A program made the translations under genes and the position numbers. From Doryteuthis pealeii (lineage: Eukaryota; Mollusca; Cephalopoda; Myopsida; Loliginidae), in contig CM042157.1 of NCBI GenBank assembly GCA_023376005.1, positions 70,719,177-70,783,176 of the forward strand: a stretch of 64,000 nt of DNA, given 5' to 3'. Below are positions 20,773 through 31,620 of this stretch, in pieces. The notes under the pieces are model-generated. The model saw nothing but the letters and a program-made list of their open reading frames with translations, was not told the origin of the DNA and did no database searches. Numbering within the stretch: the first letter of the stretch is position 1; every line of letters begins with the position of its first letter.

Positions 20773-21025
20773 AAGGACCCGTTTAGCTCAGTCGGTAGAG
20801 TACTTGACTAGGAATTGCAAGGTTCCTGGTTCAATACCGACCCTTGCCAACTCTGCGTATGAGCAGCACAGGGATCTGTGCGGTAAAGTGAGGAGCTGAT
20901 GGTAGGTGTGGTGCTCCACCTCAGACGCTAAAAAAAAAACAATTTCCTCGGTCTAGCACAAGTGAAAAGGGGATAGACTCCCTCGCTCTCTGGCTGATAT
21001 CGACTTTAGGCCACCCCGACGATTT
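20773..21025 (+). repeat. SINE-I, full length
   Basis: GGACCCGTTTAGCTCAGTCG through GTTCAATACC, CAGGGATCTGTGCGG and GGCCACCCCGACGATTTT. Typical copy. Confidence 0.85.
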
Positions 21026-21034
21026 TTTTTTGTA

Positions 21035-21265
21035 ACTTATCTCAGTTGGTAAAGCACCCACCTTGGCCTGACAAGGTTCCAGGTTCGATATCAGTCCCCA
21101 CCAACTCAGTACATGAGTAGCACAGATTGGGTAATGTGATATGTGTGGTAAAGTGGGAAGCTGACGGTAGGTGTAGCACCCCACCTCAGGAAAAAAATCT
21201 CCCAGGTATAGTGCTAGCGAAAAGGGATAGACTCCCTCACTATCCAGCTGATACAGATATTCATT
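21035..21265 (+). repeat. SINE-I variant
   Basis: TATCTCAGTTGGTAAAGCAC head, GTTCGATATC box B and the GCTGACGGTAGGTGTAGC body. Same subfamily as 20492, third in a row in one orientation. Confidence 0.75.
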
Positions 21266-21544
21266 TATAGAGAGAGATTTTTGGTTGGTCCAGTCATGGA
21301 AACTATTTGGTGGCTGTTTTGTTGGACTCATCAATAGTTTGCCAGGCTTAGAGATGAGTAGTAGTAGTAGTTGCCTAACTGAACTATTTGATCCTAGCCA
21401 TTCACTTCATCTGCCATGTCTCACATCCACCATGCTGCTATCCATGGTTTTTGGTGCTACACACTCTTATGGCATGTATAGTACTCCCCTGCCTTGGATA
21501 TATTGTCCGAGGACACTCTCCCTCTATTACACAAACTATCCGAG

Positions 21545-21785
21545 TAAAACAAACAAAACATGCTGGACACTGCAAGGATGAACTCATAAGTGATGTTCAC
21601 CTGTGGGAACCTGCATTTGGGCAAGCCAGTAAGGACTGCCCAGCAAGGATCTACATCAATCAGCTCTGCATGTATTCTGGATGCTGCATAGAGGACCTCC
21701 CTGGGGCAATAACAGATAGGGATGGTTGGCGAGATATTGTCATAGATATCCATGTTGCCAACACGACATGATGATGATGATATGT
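21545..21785 (+). pseudogene. RTE-type LINE C-terminus and 3' end
   Basis: The plus frame that ends at 21771 reads KQTKHAGHCKDELISDVHLW, then PARIYINQLC, EDLPGAITDRDGW and NTT-stop. This is the conserved C-terminal region of RTE-clade LINE polyproteins (HAGHC, DELISDVLLW, PARTYIQQLC, EDLP.AM.DR..W are the usual forms). The copy is 5'-truncated, lacking reverse transcriptase motifs, and ends in (ATG)n-like repeats, typical of RTE 3' ends. The frame extends to 21388 but that part is not clearly LINE sequence. Confidence 0.82.
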
Positions 21786-22030
21786 TTATAAATATCAACA
21801 ATATCAAACTTCGAAGCAATTATATTATTGCATATACACTGTGCCCTTAATCTCTAATAATAGATGTGAATGTCAGTGGGTCACATTTTTCAGCTTTACT
21901 CCTAGAGGCCGTAGACCAAGATATCATACCATTTTGGAATTAGGCTGACTCCGTGATCAAATTAAAAATATTCTGGGACTGAATCCAACCCGCAATCCTT
22001 AAATTTTGGATTCCCAAGTTTTAATTACTG

Positions 22031-22033
<3 letters not shown>

Positions 22034-22068
<35 letters not shown>
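22034..22068. repeat. Poly-T tract
   Basis: Homopolymer T of about 35 bases. Confidence 0.95.
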
Positions 22069-22069
<1 letters not shown>

Positions 22070-22315
22070 TATGATGATTTTTGTTAACAATTTGATGAAA
22101 CCCTGCTTTTCTCACGGCCAGCTCTATGTTGGTTGTTCAAGGGCTGGGAATGGAAAGTAGCTATTTGTATTGACCCTGAATGGGAAAACCAGAAAATGTT
22201 GTTTATCATCTAGCTTTGCAATAAGTTGCAAATAGACAAATTGTCATTGTATTGATAAAAAATTAATTGTTTGAAAAATATTGTTCCAGTTTAATAAAAT
22301 TTGATATGTACTTAA

Positions 22316-22546
22316 CTCTAAACGTTCTATACCGCCTCATTCCACCTGGACGGAAGTCACATTCATTTTCTTAATCTACCTCAAATGATAGCCTTTGTTT
22401 AAATGTAATATTAAACATATTTAGAAGTCTTTGATTTAAGGGAAATATCAGGTAACTTTAAATGAAAAGGCCATTTTTAGCCATTTTTTGATAAATCCTA
22501 GAAATTGGACTCTGGACTTAGAAAATTTTCAACAGGATGTTAAGAG
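22316..22546. mobile_element. TTAA MITE P1, single-unit copy
   Basis: TTAA on both sides (22312-22315, 22547-22550); ends CTCTAAACGTTCTATACCGC and CAACAGGATGTTAAGAG. The TTAA target duplication suggests mobilisation by a piggyBac-like transposase. The interior holds one copy of the 128-bp unit that is tandemly amplified at 54413-55271. Confidence 0.82.
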
Positions 22547-22569
22547 TTAATACACAAGTGTTATTGGTG

Positions 22570-22870
22570 TGGGGATTAAAATTTAAAAAAAAAAACCCCA
22601 TGAGCCTTCACCAGAAGAACCCTCCGAGTATGCATGGGAAAAAGGACTCACTTCTGACTCCTAAAATAATCTCTCGGCCATTCAGACTTAAGCCTTGTCT
22701 GGAACAAAACACTACTACTGGTCAGGGAGAAATTTCCTTGCCATGTGGTGGCTATGACCAGAGAACAAAGCCTAAATCCAAAAACTACCTTTTGTCTTTG
22801 TCTCTTTCTTCCCTTGAATTCCTTCCTTTTCAGCGTGAATACCAAATAAGATGGGGTTAAAAGCAAACCC
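22570..22870 (-). repeat. Dispersed repeat R
   Basis: Minus strand matches parts of 56220-56760 (GAGGGTTCTTC(T/C)(G/A)GTGAAGG, CTTTGTCTC... complement) and plus-strand parts of 49640-49870 (GGAAATTTC(C/T)). Probably a SINE or LINE 3' region; no tRNA boxes seen. Confidence 0.6.
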
Positions 22871-23236
22871 TAGGAACACGCACCAAGAATAACCAGCTGG
22901 CTTTATAACCTAAAACATTAAACCTCTTGTAACCCCAAAGGCCTAATCAAGAGCCCTTCACAGGAGCTAGCTTAATTGTTGCCGATTGAGTGGGTTTTAA
23001 GCTAATAATTAATGGAAAGAAATACTCTTCTTTAGAAGATTGAACCATACATCTAGAAAAATTCTTGGCTGATATTTATTTTTTCTTTAATTAAAATAAA
23101 AAAGAAATTCTGGGTGGGTGGAATATGAAGTTGTTTGAAAAAAGAAAAAAAAAATGGCAGAAGATAGCTGAACCAAACAAAGTTTAAGGTTAATGTCAAA
23201 ATTAAAAATTTTAATTATCGATACTAATGCAGAATA

Positions 23237-23485
23237 GTGCGGTTTAGCTCAGTCGGTAGAGCGTTTGACTAGGAACCACAAGGTTCCTGGTTCGATACCG
23301 GCCCTCGCCAACTCAGCGTATGAGTAGCACAGGGATCTGTGCGGTAAAGTAAGGAGCTGATGGGAGGTGTGGTGCCTCGCCTCAAACACCAAAAACAATC
23401 TCCCTTGTCTAGCATTAGTGAACAGGGGATAGATTCTCTCGCTGTCTGGTTGATACTAACTTTAAGCCATCCCGACGATTTATGT
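23237..23485 (+). repeat. SINE-I, full length
   Basis: GTGCGGTTTAGCTCAGTCGG head, GTTCGATACC, CAGGGATCTGTGCGG, ending AAGCCATCCCGACGATTTAT. Confidence 0.88.
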
Positions 23486-23824
23486 ATAAAAAAACATTAC
23501 ATTTCATTACATTTTAATGGTACTAATGCAGAATAGCGCACAAGAGATAATATATCATTAGATTGCGTATAAAAAGCATAACATTTCACGGATATACCCG
23601 AAACCTTAGTGATGCTAAGGGTAAGGCTTAGTTTTAGGGTTAGAATTAGTGTACTTCGGGAGTTTCCGACATCTGATGCTATTTATATGTAAAATGTGAT
23701 TCTAATGACATTATCTCTTGCGCGCTATTCTGCATTTGTAGCAAATTATCTTTTATTCTTGCTTAATAAACTGAATAAAATTTTGACCACTAAGTTTGCT
23801 ACTACCCCTCCCCTGTTTAGTAAG

Positions 23825-24006
23825 TTAGTATCAGCCAGTGTGGTACTTTTCACTAGTACTACTAGACCAAGATTGTTTTTGCGTCTGAGATGGAGCACCA
23901 CACCTACTTTACCGCACAGATTTCTGTGCTACTCATACGCTGAGTTGGCGAGGGTCGGTATCGAACCTTGTGGTTATTAATTGGAAGCTCTACCGACTGA
24001 GCTAAT
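23825..24006 (-). repeat. SINE-I with internal deletion
   Basis: Minus strand has the head (TTAGCTCAGTCGGTAGAGC) and GTTCGATACC, then loses about 20 bases in the GAGCTGATGG region. Confidence 0.75.
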
Positions 24007-24070
24007 AAAGTTAGATGTAATTTTATAAAGCTTTACAGGAGATGGGTAGCTTCTCCCAGGCAAACAACTC

Positions 24071-24531
24071 GGTAAAACTTGCAAATCATACTCAAAATAC
24101 CATGACCCAGAAAAAACAGAACCCACAAATTTTGTAAAATTTAATTTTAATTAGGGGGGTAGGGTTGCTAGGGCTTAGCGTTAGTTTAATGGGAAAATAA
24201 ATAATTTGGGTTCTGTTTTTCCTGGGTCACCCTGTATACAGGGTGACCCACAAATTATGTAATAAAACTTAATTTTAACTAGGGGGGTTTAAGGTTAGAG
24301 TTAGGGTTAGTTCAATGGGAAAATAAATAAATAATTTGGGTTCTGTTTCAGGGTGACCCAGAAAAACAGAACCCACAAATTATGTAATAAAACTTAATTT
24401 TAACTAGGGGGTTAGGGTTGGGGGTTAGGGTTAGATTTAGTTCAATGGGAAAATAAATAATTTGCGTTCTGTTTTTTCTGGGTCACCCTGTAATATCATG
24501 GGATTTTTGAGTATGATTTGCAAGTTTTACC
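24071..24531. mobile_element. 27-bp TIR element, 8-bp TSD, triple core
   Basis: Near-perfect inverted termini start GGTAAAACTTGCAAATCATA and extend about 27 bp. AACAACTC is duplicated exactly outside (24063-24070, 24532-24539). Between them lie three tandem modules, each bounded by GTGACCCAGAAAAA-like and GGGTTCTGTTT-like ends and carrying TTAGGG-like sequence and AATGGGAAAATAAATAA. Confidence 0.82.
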
Positions 24532-24559
24532 AACAACTCAAAATATCAACAATAAAAAC

Positions 24560-26075
24560 GGAAAGTCTGTCCGTAGTTTCACTATACCACGTAAAAGGTG
24601 ATCATTACAAAACATCTCTCATCACATAACTAGTAATGTCGCGGACATAACGATGGAAGGAAAGACAGAAAGATACATAAACGAAAACAAAAATGTAGTT
24701 GTGTGTGTTTGTGGAATAAGTAACGATACTGTCAACTGAGTGGGCAGAAAAAACAGTAGAAGTAGTAATAAAACTAGTAGTCGTGTAAGGAGTGGTAGGT
24801 ACTAGGTTCTATTGAGTCTTGTGAAGCTGTTGTATTGTATACATATGTGGGGGTAGGCTCTACCACCACCAGCCTACTAGAGTCAATGGTGAAGATATAG
24901 TAGTAGCATGTGAATGGTGTGCGTTTGAGAGAGACGTTGGAGGCGGGGAGACTTTCTTAATGTGTTGAAAGCTGACTGCAGAAAAATAGGAGGAGTAGGA
25001 GGAGGAAGACAGAAACTGACACATCAGTTTCAAAACCACTATCACCTTACCCACCCCCACCCACCCTCGTATGGTTATACGATGGGGGAGGAGGGGGGCA
25101 AGGAAAGCACTGAGAGGAGCCTTGCAGACAGTGATATAAATCCTAATAAACACCCTAGATATTTTTTAATCTGAAAACTGAAATTTGAGAAAGACAAAAC
25201 AAAAATAAATTTGTTTTTTTTTCTTTCTTCGTTTTGTGCTAGAGAAATTTAACAGTGGTAAAAATCATAAATATATATACAATATACATATACTTTCTTA
25301 ATTCATTTTTGCTAAGTAAAATAGATAGTGGATTTCAGAGAACGTATTACAAAACTTCTTGCTTGCATTTAATTCATTTGTTTTGGGTTACTATAGGGAT
25401 ACTCAAAAATTCGTCTGCTTTTAATTTTAAAAACAAATGAAAATTAATTAAATCGATTATTTAAGGTCAATTTTTTTTAACTAAGTCGAAAAGTAGTAAC
25501 ATAATGAGCATCAGTATAAAAAAAAGTAAAATAATATTGCACATGTAATTTATTTTTAATACATCTAAAACTATTTTTCAGTCAATATTGGCCAAGATAC
25601 GCCGCCCGTAAAATCCGTGTTTACAAAATAAATCTAACACTCGCGATTGAAAATAAAAATTACCAAAAATCAGGGAATTATCCGATTTTAATGAAATTTT
25701 CAGTATTGATTTATCAATCAATGAATTTTATAATGCATTAGTTATCAACTGTGAAAATCTTTATTAAAATCTGTTAATTCCCTGATTTTTGGTTTAAAAA
25801 AATTTCAAACGTGGAGGGGGGGGGGTAAATTTGTATTGTAAAAACAGATTTTTCGATAAATTGAGTATACCTAGGTTACTACACTCATTACTTGCTAAAT
25901 TCGGCTTGAGATGACAGAATGGTCAGAAAGTATTGACACATCCTACATTTTTAGAGGTAAAATAATTACAGAATACAACCCGAAATTCTAGAAAATAATT
26001 TGATTTTTAAAGATTTTTTTTAGAAGTAAAACAATTACATAACATTATCAAAACAAAAAAGTCTTGTAATGATAA
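24560..26075. other. Mostly unique interval, no gene proven
   Basis: The 24780-25150 part is less AT-rich and has purine-rich and CCACCACC tracts. The open frames there (minus, Ser/Pro-rich) have no recognisable motif. An inverted repeat and a mariner fragment (about 25917-25980, AGAATGGTCAGAAAGTATTG) lie further right. Confidence 0.4.
25661..25793. repeat. Inverted repeat, MITE-like
   Basis: ACCAAAAATCAGGGAATTA and TAATTCCCTGATTTTTGGT are perfect inverted copies about 130 bp apart, with further complementarity inside (GAAATTTTCAG / CTGTGAAAATC). A related GTTAATTCCCTGATTTTT occurs at 27600. Confidence 0.65.
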
Positions 26076-26078
26076 TAA

Positions 26079-26572
26079 CTAGCAGGACTTGTGGATATCC
26101 TACAGTGTCATAATTTAATTATTACAACGTTTAATATGTTTACTTAAGAGCTATTGTTAAATAGTTCAATATCTAAAAAAAATATAATAATCTTGATCTA
26201 ACTCTCTCTCATTCTTTTTTTTTTCTTTCTTTCTTCCCTTTTTTCATTATGTTCGTTTGAAACAGATTAGAGTTATCGCTTCCGTGCGCTCACACCCTCT
26301 CTATATCTTTACCCTACTCTTTTTCTTATATTTTTTTTCTGTGTAGCATGCCCTTTTTCTTTATAATAAAAATGGATTGGTTCATTATTTAGCTGAGGTG
26401 AAAACAGAAAAAAAAAAAAAAAAAATTCGGCAGATAAGCAACACCAGATAATCAGGAATTGCATTTTTTTGCCTTTCACCTTGGGTGATTTGGACGGTCT
26501 CATTTTCAACTAGAGGGTGTTGCAAGATGATAACAATCATACAATTAAGGAACACAAGTATCAATATATAGA
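26079..26572 (-). mobile_element. Helitron-D, complete
   Basis: Minus strand begins TCTATATATTGATACTTGTG after A and ends CTAG before T, with hairpin TAGGATATCCACA-type sequence just upstream. Contains CTTGCAACACCCTCTAGTTG and AGCGATAACTCTAATCTG. 494 bp and used as the family reference. Confidence 0.88.
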
Positions 26573-26737
26573 TGTTTAAAACTCTTTGCCAATCACTGTA
26601 TACATTTTTAATAGGTATTTTGGATTGGCAATAAACAGAATAAATAACTGGTCTTTGGTATTTAAAAAAAAAATCCTAAATGAGAAATTTAAATCTGGAG
26701 AGAAAAAAAAAATCCAATTTAACTTTACTTATGTCTA

Positions 26738-26880
26738 CAGCGTGGTCCGAAAGTCTTGTCACTCCTACAACTTTTTTTAAGAGGTAAAATAACTGCACAG
26801 TTTATATATTATATCATTAAAACAAAAAATAAAGTTAAAACAATATGTAGGGGTGACAAGACTTTCGGACCACCGTGTAG
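26738..26880. mobile_element. Mariner-type MITE, TA TSD
   Basis: TACAGCGTGGTCCGAAAGTC and GACTTTCGGACCACCGTGTA are inverted ends with TA at each border. 143 bp. Tc1/mariner affiliation is inferred from the TA target. Confidence 0.85.
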
Positions 26881-26969
26881 GTAGTATTTTTTTGTAGCAT
26901 TGGAGAATTTAAAATAAAGTGCTCGATTACGGCTGTAAGAGCTGTATTTATTTATTTATTTATTCATTA

Positions 26970-27210
26970 TAGTGTACAAGACATTCAAGGTGCAATTGTT
27001 ACCATTGGTTTCCAAGCAGCATGTTAGCCACTTTTCATCAAGACAATGCACCTGTTAAGAAATGCAGGGAATGTTAATTCATTTATATATGTAACCCATA
27101 AAATGAATTGAGATACTCTGCATTTACTAACAGGCGCATTTGTCTTGAAGAAAGTGGTTAACATGCTGCTTGGAAACCAATGGTAACAATTGCACCTTAA
27201 ATGTATCGTA

Positions 27211-27217
<7 letters not shown>
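26970..27217. repeat. Foldback with 100-bp arms
   Basis: TATAGTGTACAAGACATTCA, GGTGCAATTGTTACCATTGG and AAGCAGCATGTTA reappear inverted at 27120-27217. The centre is about 50 bp. A (TA)n tract follows directly. Confidence 0.8.
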
Positions 27218-27256
<39 letters not shown>

Positions 27257-27273
27257 CATACATACATACATAC
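27218..27273. repeat. (TA)n(CATA)n microsatellite
   Basis: TA dinucleotides passing into ACATACATACAT. Confidence 0.9.
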
Positions 27274-27335
27274 AGTGATGCTGATAGCTTTTTGATTTAG
27301 TGTGTCCTGGGATGCACATATTTGCATTGTGTTTA
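27274..27335 (+). mobile_element. M1 MITE left-end fragment
   Basis: CAGTGATGCTGATAGCTTTT through CACATATTTGC, then the M1 sequence ends abruptly. Confidence 0.7.
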
Positions 27336-27363
27336 TAGATACAACAAATAGAATAAACAGGGC

Positions 27364-27690
27364 TAAATCGAAACTTAACGGACCTAAATTCCCCCAACGT
27401 ATGTCATAAAAAAACTTATACATTTTTTCAGGTCAGTTAATTTTGAACCCCGTATCTTTGAGGCATAACACAGATTCTCAAAGATATGTGGTTCAAAGTT
27501 AACTGACCTGAAAAAAATGTAAAAGTTTTTAAATAAAATAACTGGTGCATTATATCTTTTATTCATTAATATATCAACACTGAAAATTTCATTAAATTTA
27601 GTTAATTCCCTGATTTTTTTGGTATATTTTTTTCTCTTTCAGTAGGGTGATATACGACGACGGAATTTAGGTCCGTTAAGTTTGATTTAA
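27364..27690. mobile_element. MITE with a nested palindrome
   Basis: Outer inverted ends TAAATCGAAACTTAACGGAC and GTCCGTTAAGTTTGATTTA. Inside (27420-27521) a second inverted repeat, TTTTTCAGGTCAGTTAA...TTAACTGACCTGAAAAAA, forms an independent palindrome. Confidence 0.72.
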
Positions 27691-27699
27691 CCATAAACA

Positions 27700-28525
27700 G
27701 TTAATCATTAATTGTCCCACTTTATTTTATATATGATTAAAAAAATTATGTAGCTGGGTCACTTTCAATTATATCAATTTAAAAAGGAAAAAAATAATTA
27801 CATTATTTAAGAGAGAGAAAAAACAAAAACAAAAAAAACATTGCTAATATGTCGATGATTTAATGTAATCACAAATGACCTAAAAAATGTCTAAAATGTT
27901 GATTAATTAATTCACTTCGTTAGACATAAATGAGTTGAAATTCAAAAGATAGTATTTAATAGCGATCATTAGTCATAGTTGTTTTTTTAGTTTGTTTTAT
28001 TTTAATCTACAAATAATAAAAATTTGTTCCGCAAAACAATTCTGAACTTCCTGTTGTTACTAGTATAGGAAAAAATAAAAATAAAAGAATAAAATATTTT
28101 TTTTAGGATAAATAAAATATTCAAAAATGAATAAAAGAATTTTTTTAAATAAATAAAAATAAATAAAAAAATTCTTAAATTCTTAAAAAAAATAAAAGAA
28201 TTTTTTTAAATTCTTAAAAAAGAATTTTTTTTTTTAATTTAATTTAAAAGATAAATTTAAAAAATTTTCAAATTCTTAAAAAAATAAATGAAAAATAAAA
28301 AAATTATTTTAGATAAATAAAAAAAATTTTAAAAATAAGATTTGTTTAAAGATAAATAAAAAAATAAATAAAAATAAATAAAAAATTTTAAAAATAAGAT
28401 TTCTTTCAAAGATAAATAAAAAAAATTTAAAATAAATAAATCAAAATAAATAAATAAATAAATAATGGAAATAAATAATTGAAATAATAAATAAAATGAA
28501 ATAAAGAAATGGGGAGATTTCATAA
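27700..28525. repeat. (AAAT)n-rich low-complexity stretch
   Basis: From about 28080 the DNA is nearly all irregular AAATAAAT and AATTTTTTT repeats. No gene; open frames on the minus strand are Phe/Tyr/Leu-only. Confidence 0.8.
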
Positions 28526-28529
28526 TACA

Positions 28530-28833
28530 GGGTGGTCTGAAAGTTTTGTCACCCACTACATATTGTTTTGACTAACATTATTTGTTGTAATAATAATAAT
28601 AACAACACTATAATTTTCTATTTCAGATGGTTGAAACAATCTCTTAACAGTTTGGAAGAGAGGTTGCTTACAAGTGTATGAACAACACAATGATTGTATG
28701 TATTCTGGCAAGAGTATGAAGGATGTGTGACATGACTTCACTGAAAAAAATTCTCATTATTTTTATCATTTCCTTTTTGTTGTTTTCATTACTTTTTGGT
28801 GAAGGGGTGACAAGACTTTCGGACCACCCGGTA
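28530..28833. mobile_element. Mariner-type MITE, longer copy
   Basis: TACAGGGTGGTCTGAAAGTT to GACTTTCGGACCACCCGGTA, inverted ends shared with 26738-26880. 304 bp with a different, longer interior, so it may be closer to the parent element. Confidence 0.85.
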
Positions 28834-28907
28834 CAACTTTCACAATTTATGATCATCTGAACTAAGCAAATAGGTCATGATTTTGTCAACTCTATTTTTA
28901 AAGTTTC

Positions 28908-29233
28908 TCTGAATTTTTGAGATGTGGCTTGATAATTAGTATTATTTGGATTATTCAGATTATTATCCTCATCTTTATTATTATTATCTGTACAACATTT
29001 CGGCCAAGGTGCCCTCCGCCTTTTTCAGATATTTCTTGTCGAACTAGGGAACCTTCATGTTGTAATCGACAACAAGGTTCCCGAGTCTGAAAAAAAGGTT
29101 TCCGAGTTCAAGAAGGCTCCTGGGTCCGACAAGAAATGCCTGAAGAAGGCTGGAGTGCACATCGGCCGAAACGTTGTACAGAAAACAATAAAGATGAGAA
29201 CAATAGTCTGAATAATCCAAATACTATTTTTTA
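28908..29233. mobile_element. Foldback E2a with hammerhead-like arms
   Basis: Outer arms (GATTATTCAGATTATTATCC, CATCTTTATTATTATTATCT) are inverted at 29180-29233 (AATAGTCTGAATAATCC). Each arm carries CTGAAGA plus GGCCGAAACGTTGTAC-type sequence; plus core at 29150-29156 and GAAA at 29168-29171. The centre is made of repeats of about 24 bp (GTTCCCGAGTC...). Compare 35394 and 46008. Confidence 0.7.
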
Positions 29234-29394
29234 AAACTCTTTCAAATGACCTATATAAATTTAAAACAATTTCAAAATTTATTTAACTCTATATGACAAA
29301 AAAATACAAATAGAAAATGATAATGTTTTCAAAGAACAAATTCAGTTTTTTTTTTTATATATAAAGATGTTTTATATATAAGATGGTTTGGTTT

Positions 29395-29900
29395 CTTTGT
29401 TTTTAATGGTATATCAACCTTCATGGGTTATTTAATGCCAAAGTCATCCTTATATATATCTACCAACCCCTCCACATTAGTAGGAGGTGACACAAGGTAA
29501 ATTTCTTAAGCGCAGTTTAACAGGTTTTAATTCAGAGTTTTCCTTCTCCTAAACTGGTTGCCTAACTAATGTTAAAAAGCCCAGTCTACCCTACTATTCA
29601 CCCATAAATGGATTCATAGCTTTCCCAAGTATGTGAAATGCAACAAGCCTTGTCCAGGATTTAACTTGTCTCGGCGTGTCCATTTCCTATGATGATAACT
29701 TTTACACCACAGGCACCTCCTTGTAAAAGCATAGTAGTGGTACTATTTAAGCCATGGCCGAGAAGGAATGTGGAAGTTCATACCTTTCCCAAGGGTATTA
29801 GTCCAAAAGTAAACGTAATAGTATGACTGGAGTTTGAACTCTCTTATTACGATAATGCAGTCCAGCACTTTAGCCACTACGCCATGGGGACCCCTCCCCT
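29395..29900 (-). repeat. SINE-III (tRNA-headed) with SINE-II inside
   Basis: Minus-strand head TGGCGTAGTGGCTAAAGTGC (box A) and GAGTTCAAACTCC (box B), then CTAATACCCTTGGGAAAGGT and CTACTATG. The 3' tail is GGCATTAAATAACCCATGAA GGTTGATATACC. Interrupted by SINE-II at 29458-29728. Confidence 0.82.
29458..29728 (-). repeat. SINE-II inserted in SINE-III
   Basis: Minus strand: decayed box A (TGTAAAAGTTATCATCATAG region), box B AAGTTAAATCCTGG, CTATGAATCC, GAGAAGGAAAACTCTGAATT and an end near GTCACCTCCTACTAATGTG. Confidence 0.75.
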
Positions 29901-29974
29901 CCTAACTATTGGAAGTTCACTACTATAAAACACTTGTTATGAATAAATTTTGTTAGATTATTTAACCATAAACA

Positions 29975-30425
29975 TTACAGCCATGGTTGTTGGGGCTTTA
30001 GAATACATCAACTGCACCTTTGCAGAGGGGTAAGACCCCACACCCAATGGGATCACTTGTTAGCCATGGGTGACAACCTGTGATGCTTAAGCATTGAACA
30101 CTGGTGGCTGAGCAGTACATGACATGCAATACTCCACTTTGGGCTTTTCCTTAGGCTAGACGGGCGGTCAGAGAGGGCCCTATGATCAATTGGCTAGTCA
30201 CATCAAACCCTAGTACCTATGATTGTATCAACCCTATTGCCCTTATGGCAAACCCAACCATTTTTATCATATATGTGCTAGATGGTCTCTGACATAAAAT
30301 AACCCAACAAGAGTTGACATGCCGTAAAATCAATCAATCGGCTAGTCACGTCAAGCCCAAGCACCTATTATTGTATCAACCCTATTGCCCTTATGGCAAA
30401 CAACCCTTTTTATCATATAAGTGCT
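29975..30425 (+). repeat. SINE-A, two partial sense copies
   Basis: GGTTGTTGGGGCTTTAGAAT starts near the family 5' end. After an internal deletion the tail GACATGCCGTAAAATCAATC follows at about 30318. A second partial copy (GGCTAGTCACGTCAAGCCC ...) runs on to 30425. Confidence 0.75.
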
Positions 30426-30782
30426 AAATGGCCCGCCGAAGGTATTTGAATGTTGTGTTCTTTGATAAGGTTTTGAAAATAAATATGTTGGTTAAATTTG
30501 TTTTTGTGCATCTTACGCCACTCATTCATGAATATAACATGGAAAGATACATTTTGTTTTACATCTTTTTCTCAGAGCTTTCATTCTGGCTAGCAAGTAT
30601 TGAACACAATAATAATGTGGCCTGCTCTCATTATTTTTTTTCAATTATCCGGCCCACCGTGAAAAAAGTTGGTTAAAGTGAATCTAGTTACTTGATGGGT
30701 ATGAGTTCAATCCCTGGTTCAGGCTGTGCATGAAAAGATTATTGGCCAGCAAACTCAACATTGGTTCAAAAATTTTTAAATA

Positions 30783-31055
30783 GTTTGGTTTGGTTTACAG
30801 CATATCAACCTCAATGGGTCAATAAATTAATTCTTAATGAATACTCAATATTTTTTAATAAACACATTTTCCTATTTAACCCTAACAGGTACTACCACTC
30901 CGGGTCAGAGTGGACCAGCAATGGTGATGAAGGGGTGCTCCAGATACCTCAAACCTCCAAAACTGGAACCTCACCATCAGATAGAGCTTAACATCATAAC
31001 AGACATGAAGACCCTCAGCTACCGCCTTCTAGCACCCATATGATAAAAAGGGTTG
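30783..31055 (-). repeat. SINE-A, 5'-truncated
   Basis: GGTTTGGTTTACAGCATATC tail, TACCACTCCGGGTCAGAGTG and CACCCATATGATAAAAAGGG in reverse complement. Confidence 0.8.
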
Positions 31056-31211
31056 GGGAGGGGTTAAAATGGAAATGAAAACCTTTAGAGATGAGGAGGA
31101 TTGTGGACATCCATCTCTAATTGACAACCAATTGCTAATGAAGCAGACCCCACACAAAACAAAATTGAGAGGTTGCAAAAGAATTTAAATGTTATTCAAA
31201 ATTAGCATCTT

Positions 31212-31497
31212 CAGTGATGCTAATAGCTTTTTGATTTAGTGCATCCGAGACACACATATTTGCTTTGAACGAGTCCCCAGGAAAATTTATGGGCCCCAAC
31301 CGAAGCCGTTTAACTTCTAACTTGTAACCTATCCCGTGTAATTTGTTTTTAAGAAATTATTGAAACGTATTTACAGTTAGCTTGAAATGGTTAGGGAAGA
31401 AAAACAAAAAACACTGGGATGTGTGGATACAGTTTTACTGTGTCTTTGAGATTTTTGTGCGTCAGGGACGTAGGATGTGTACCTGTCAGCATCTCTG
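31212..31497 (+). mobile_element. M1 MITE, full length
   Basis: CAGTGATGCTAATAGC to GTCAGCATCTCTG; flanks CATCTT and TATCTT agree at five of six positions. Confidence 0.82.
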
Positions 31498-31620
31498 TAT
31501 CTTATTGAAGGATTTTTTTTTTAAATTTTTAATTAAATTTTTTTTTAAATCAACAAATAAGTGCCACTGGAGTTGAAAATTAATTTTTTTTTAAATTTAC
31601 TCTTAGTCCATTTTGTCATC

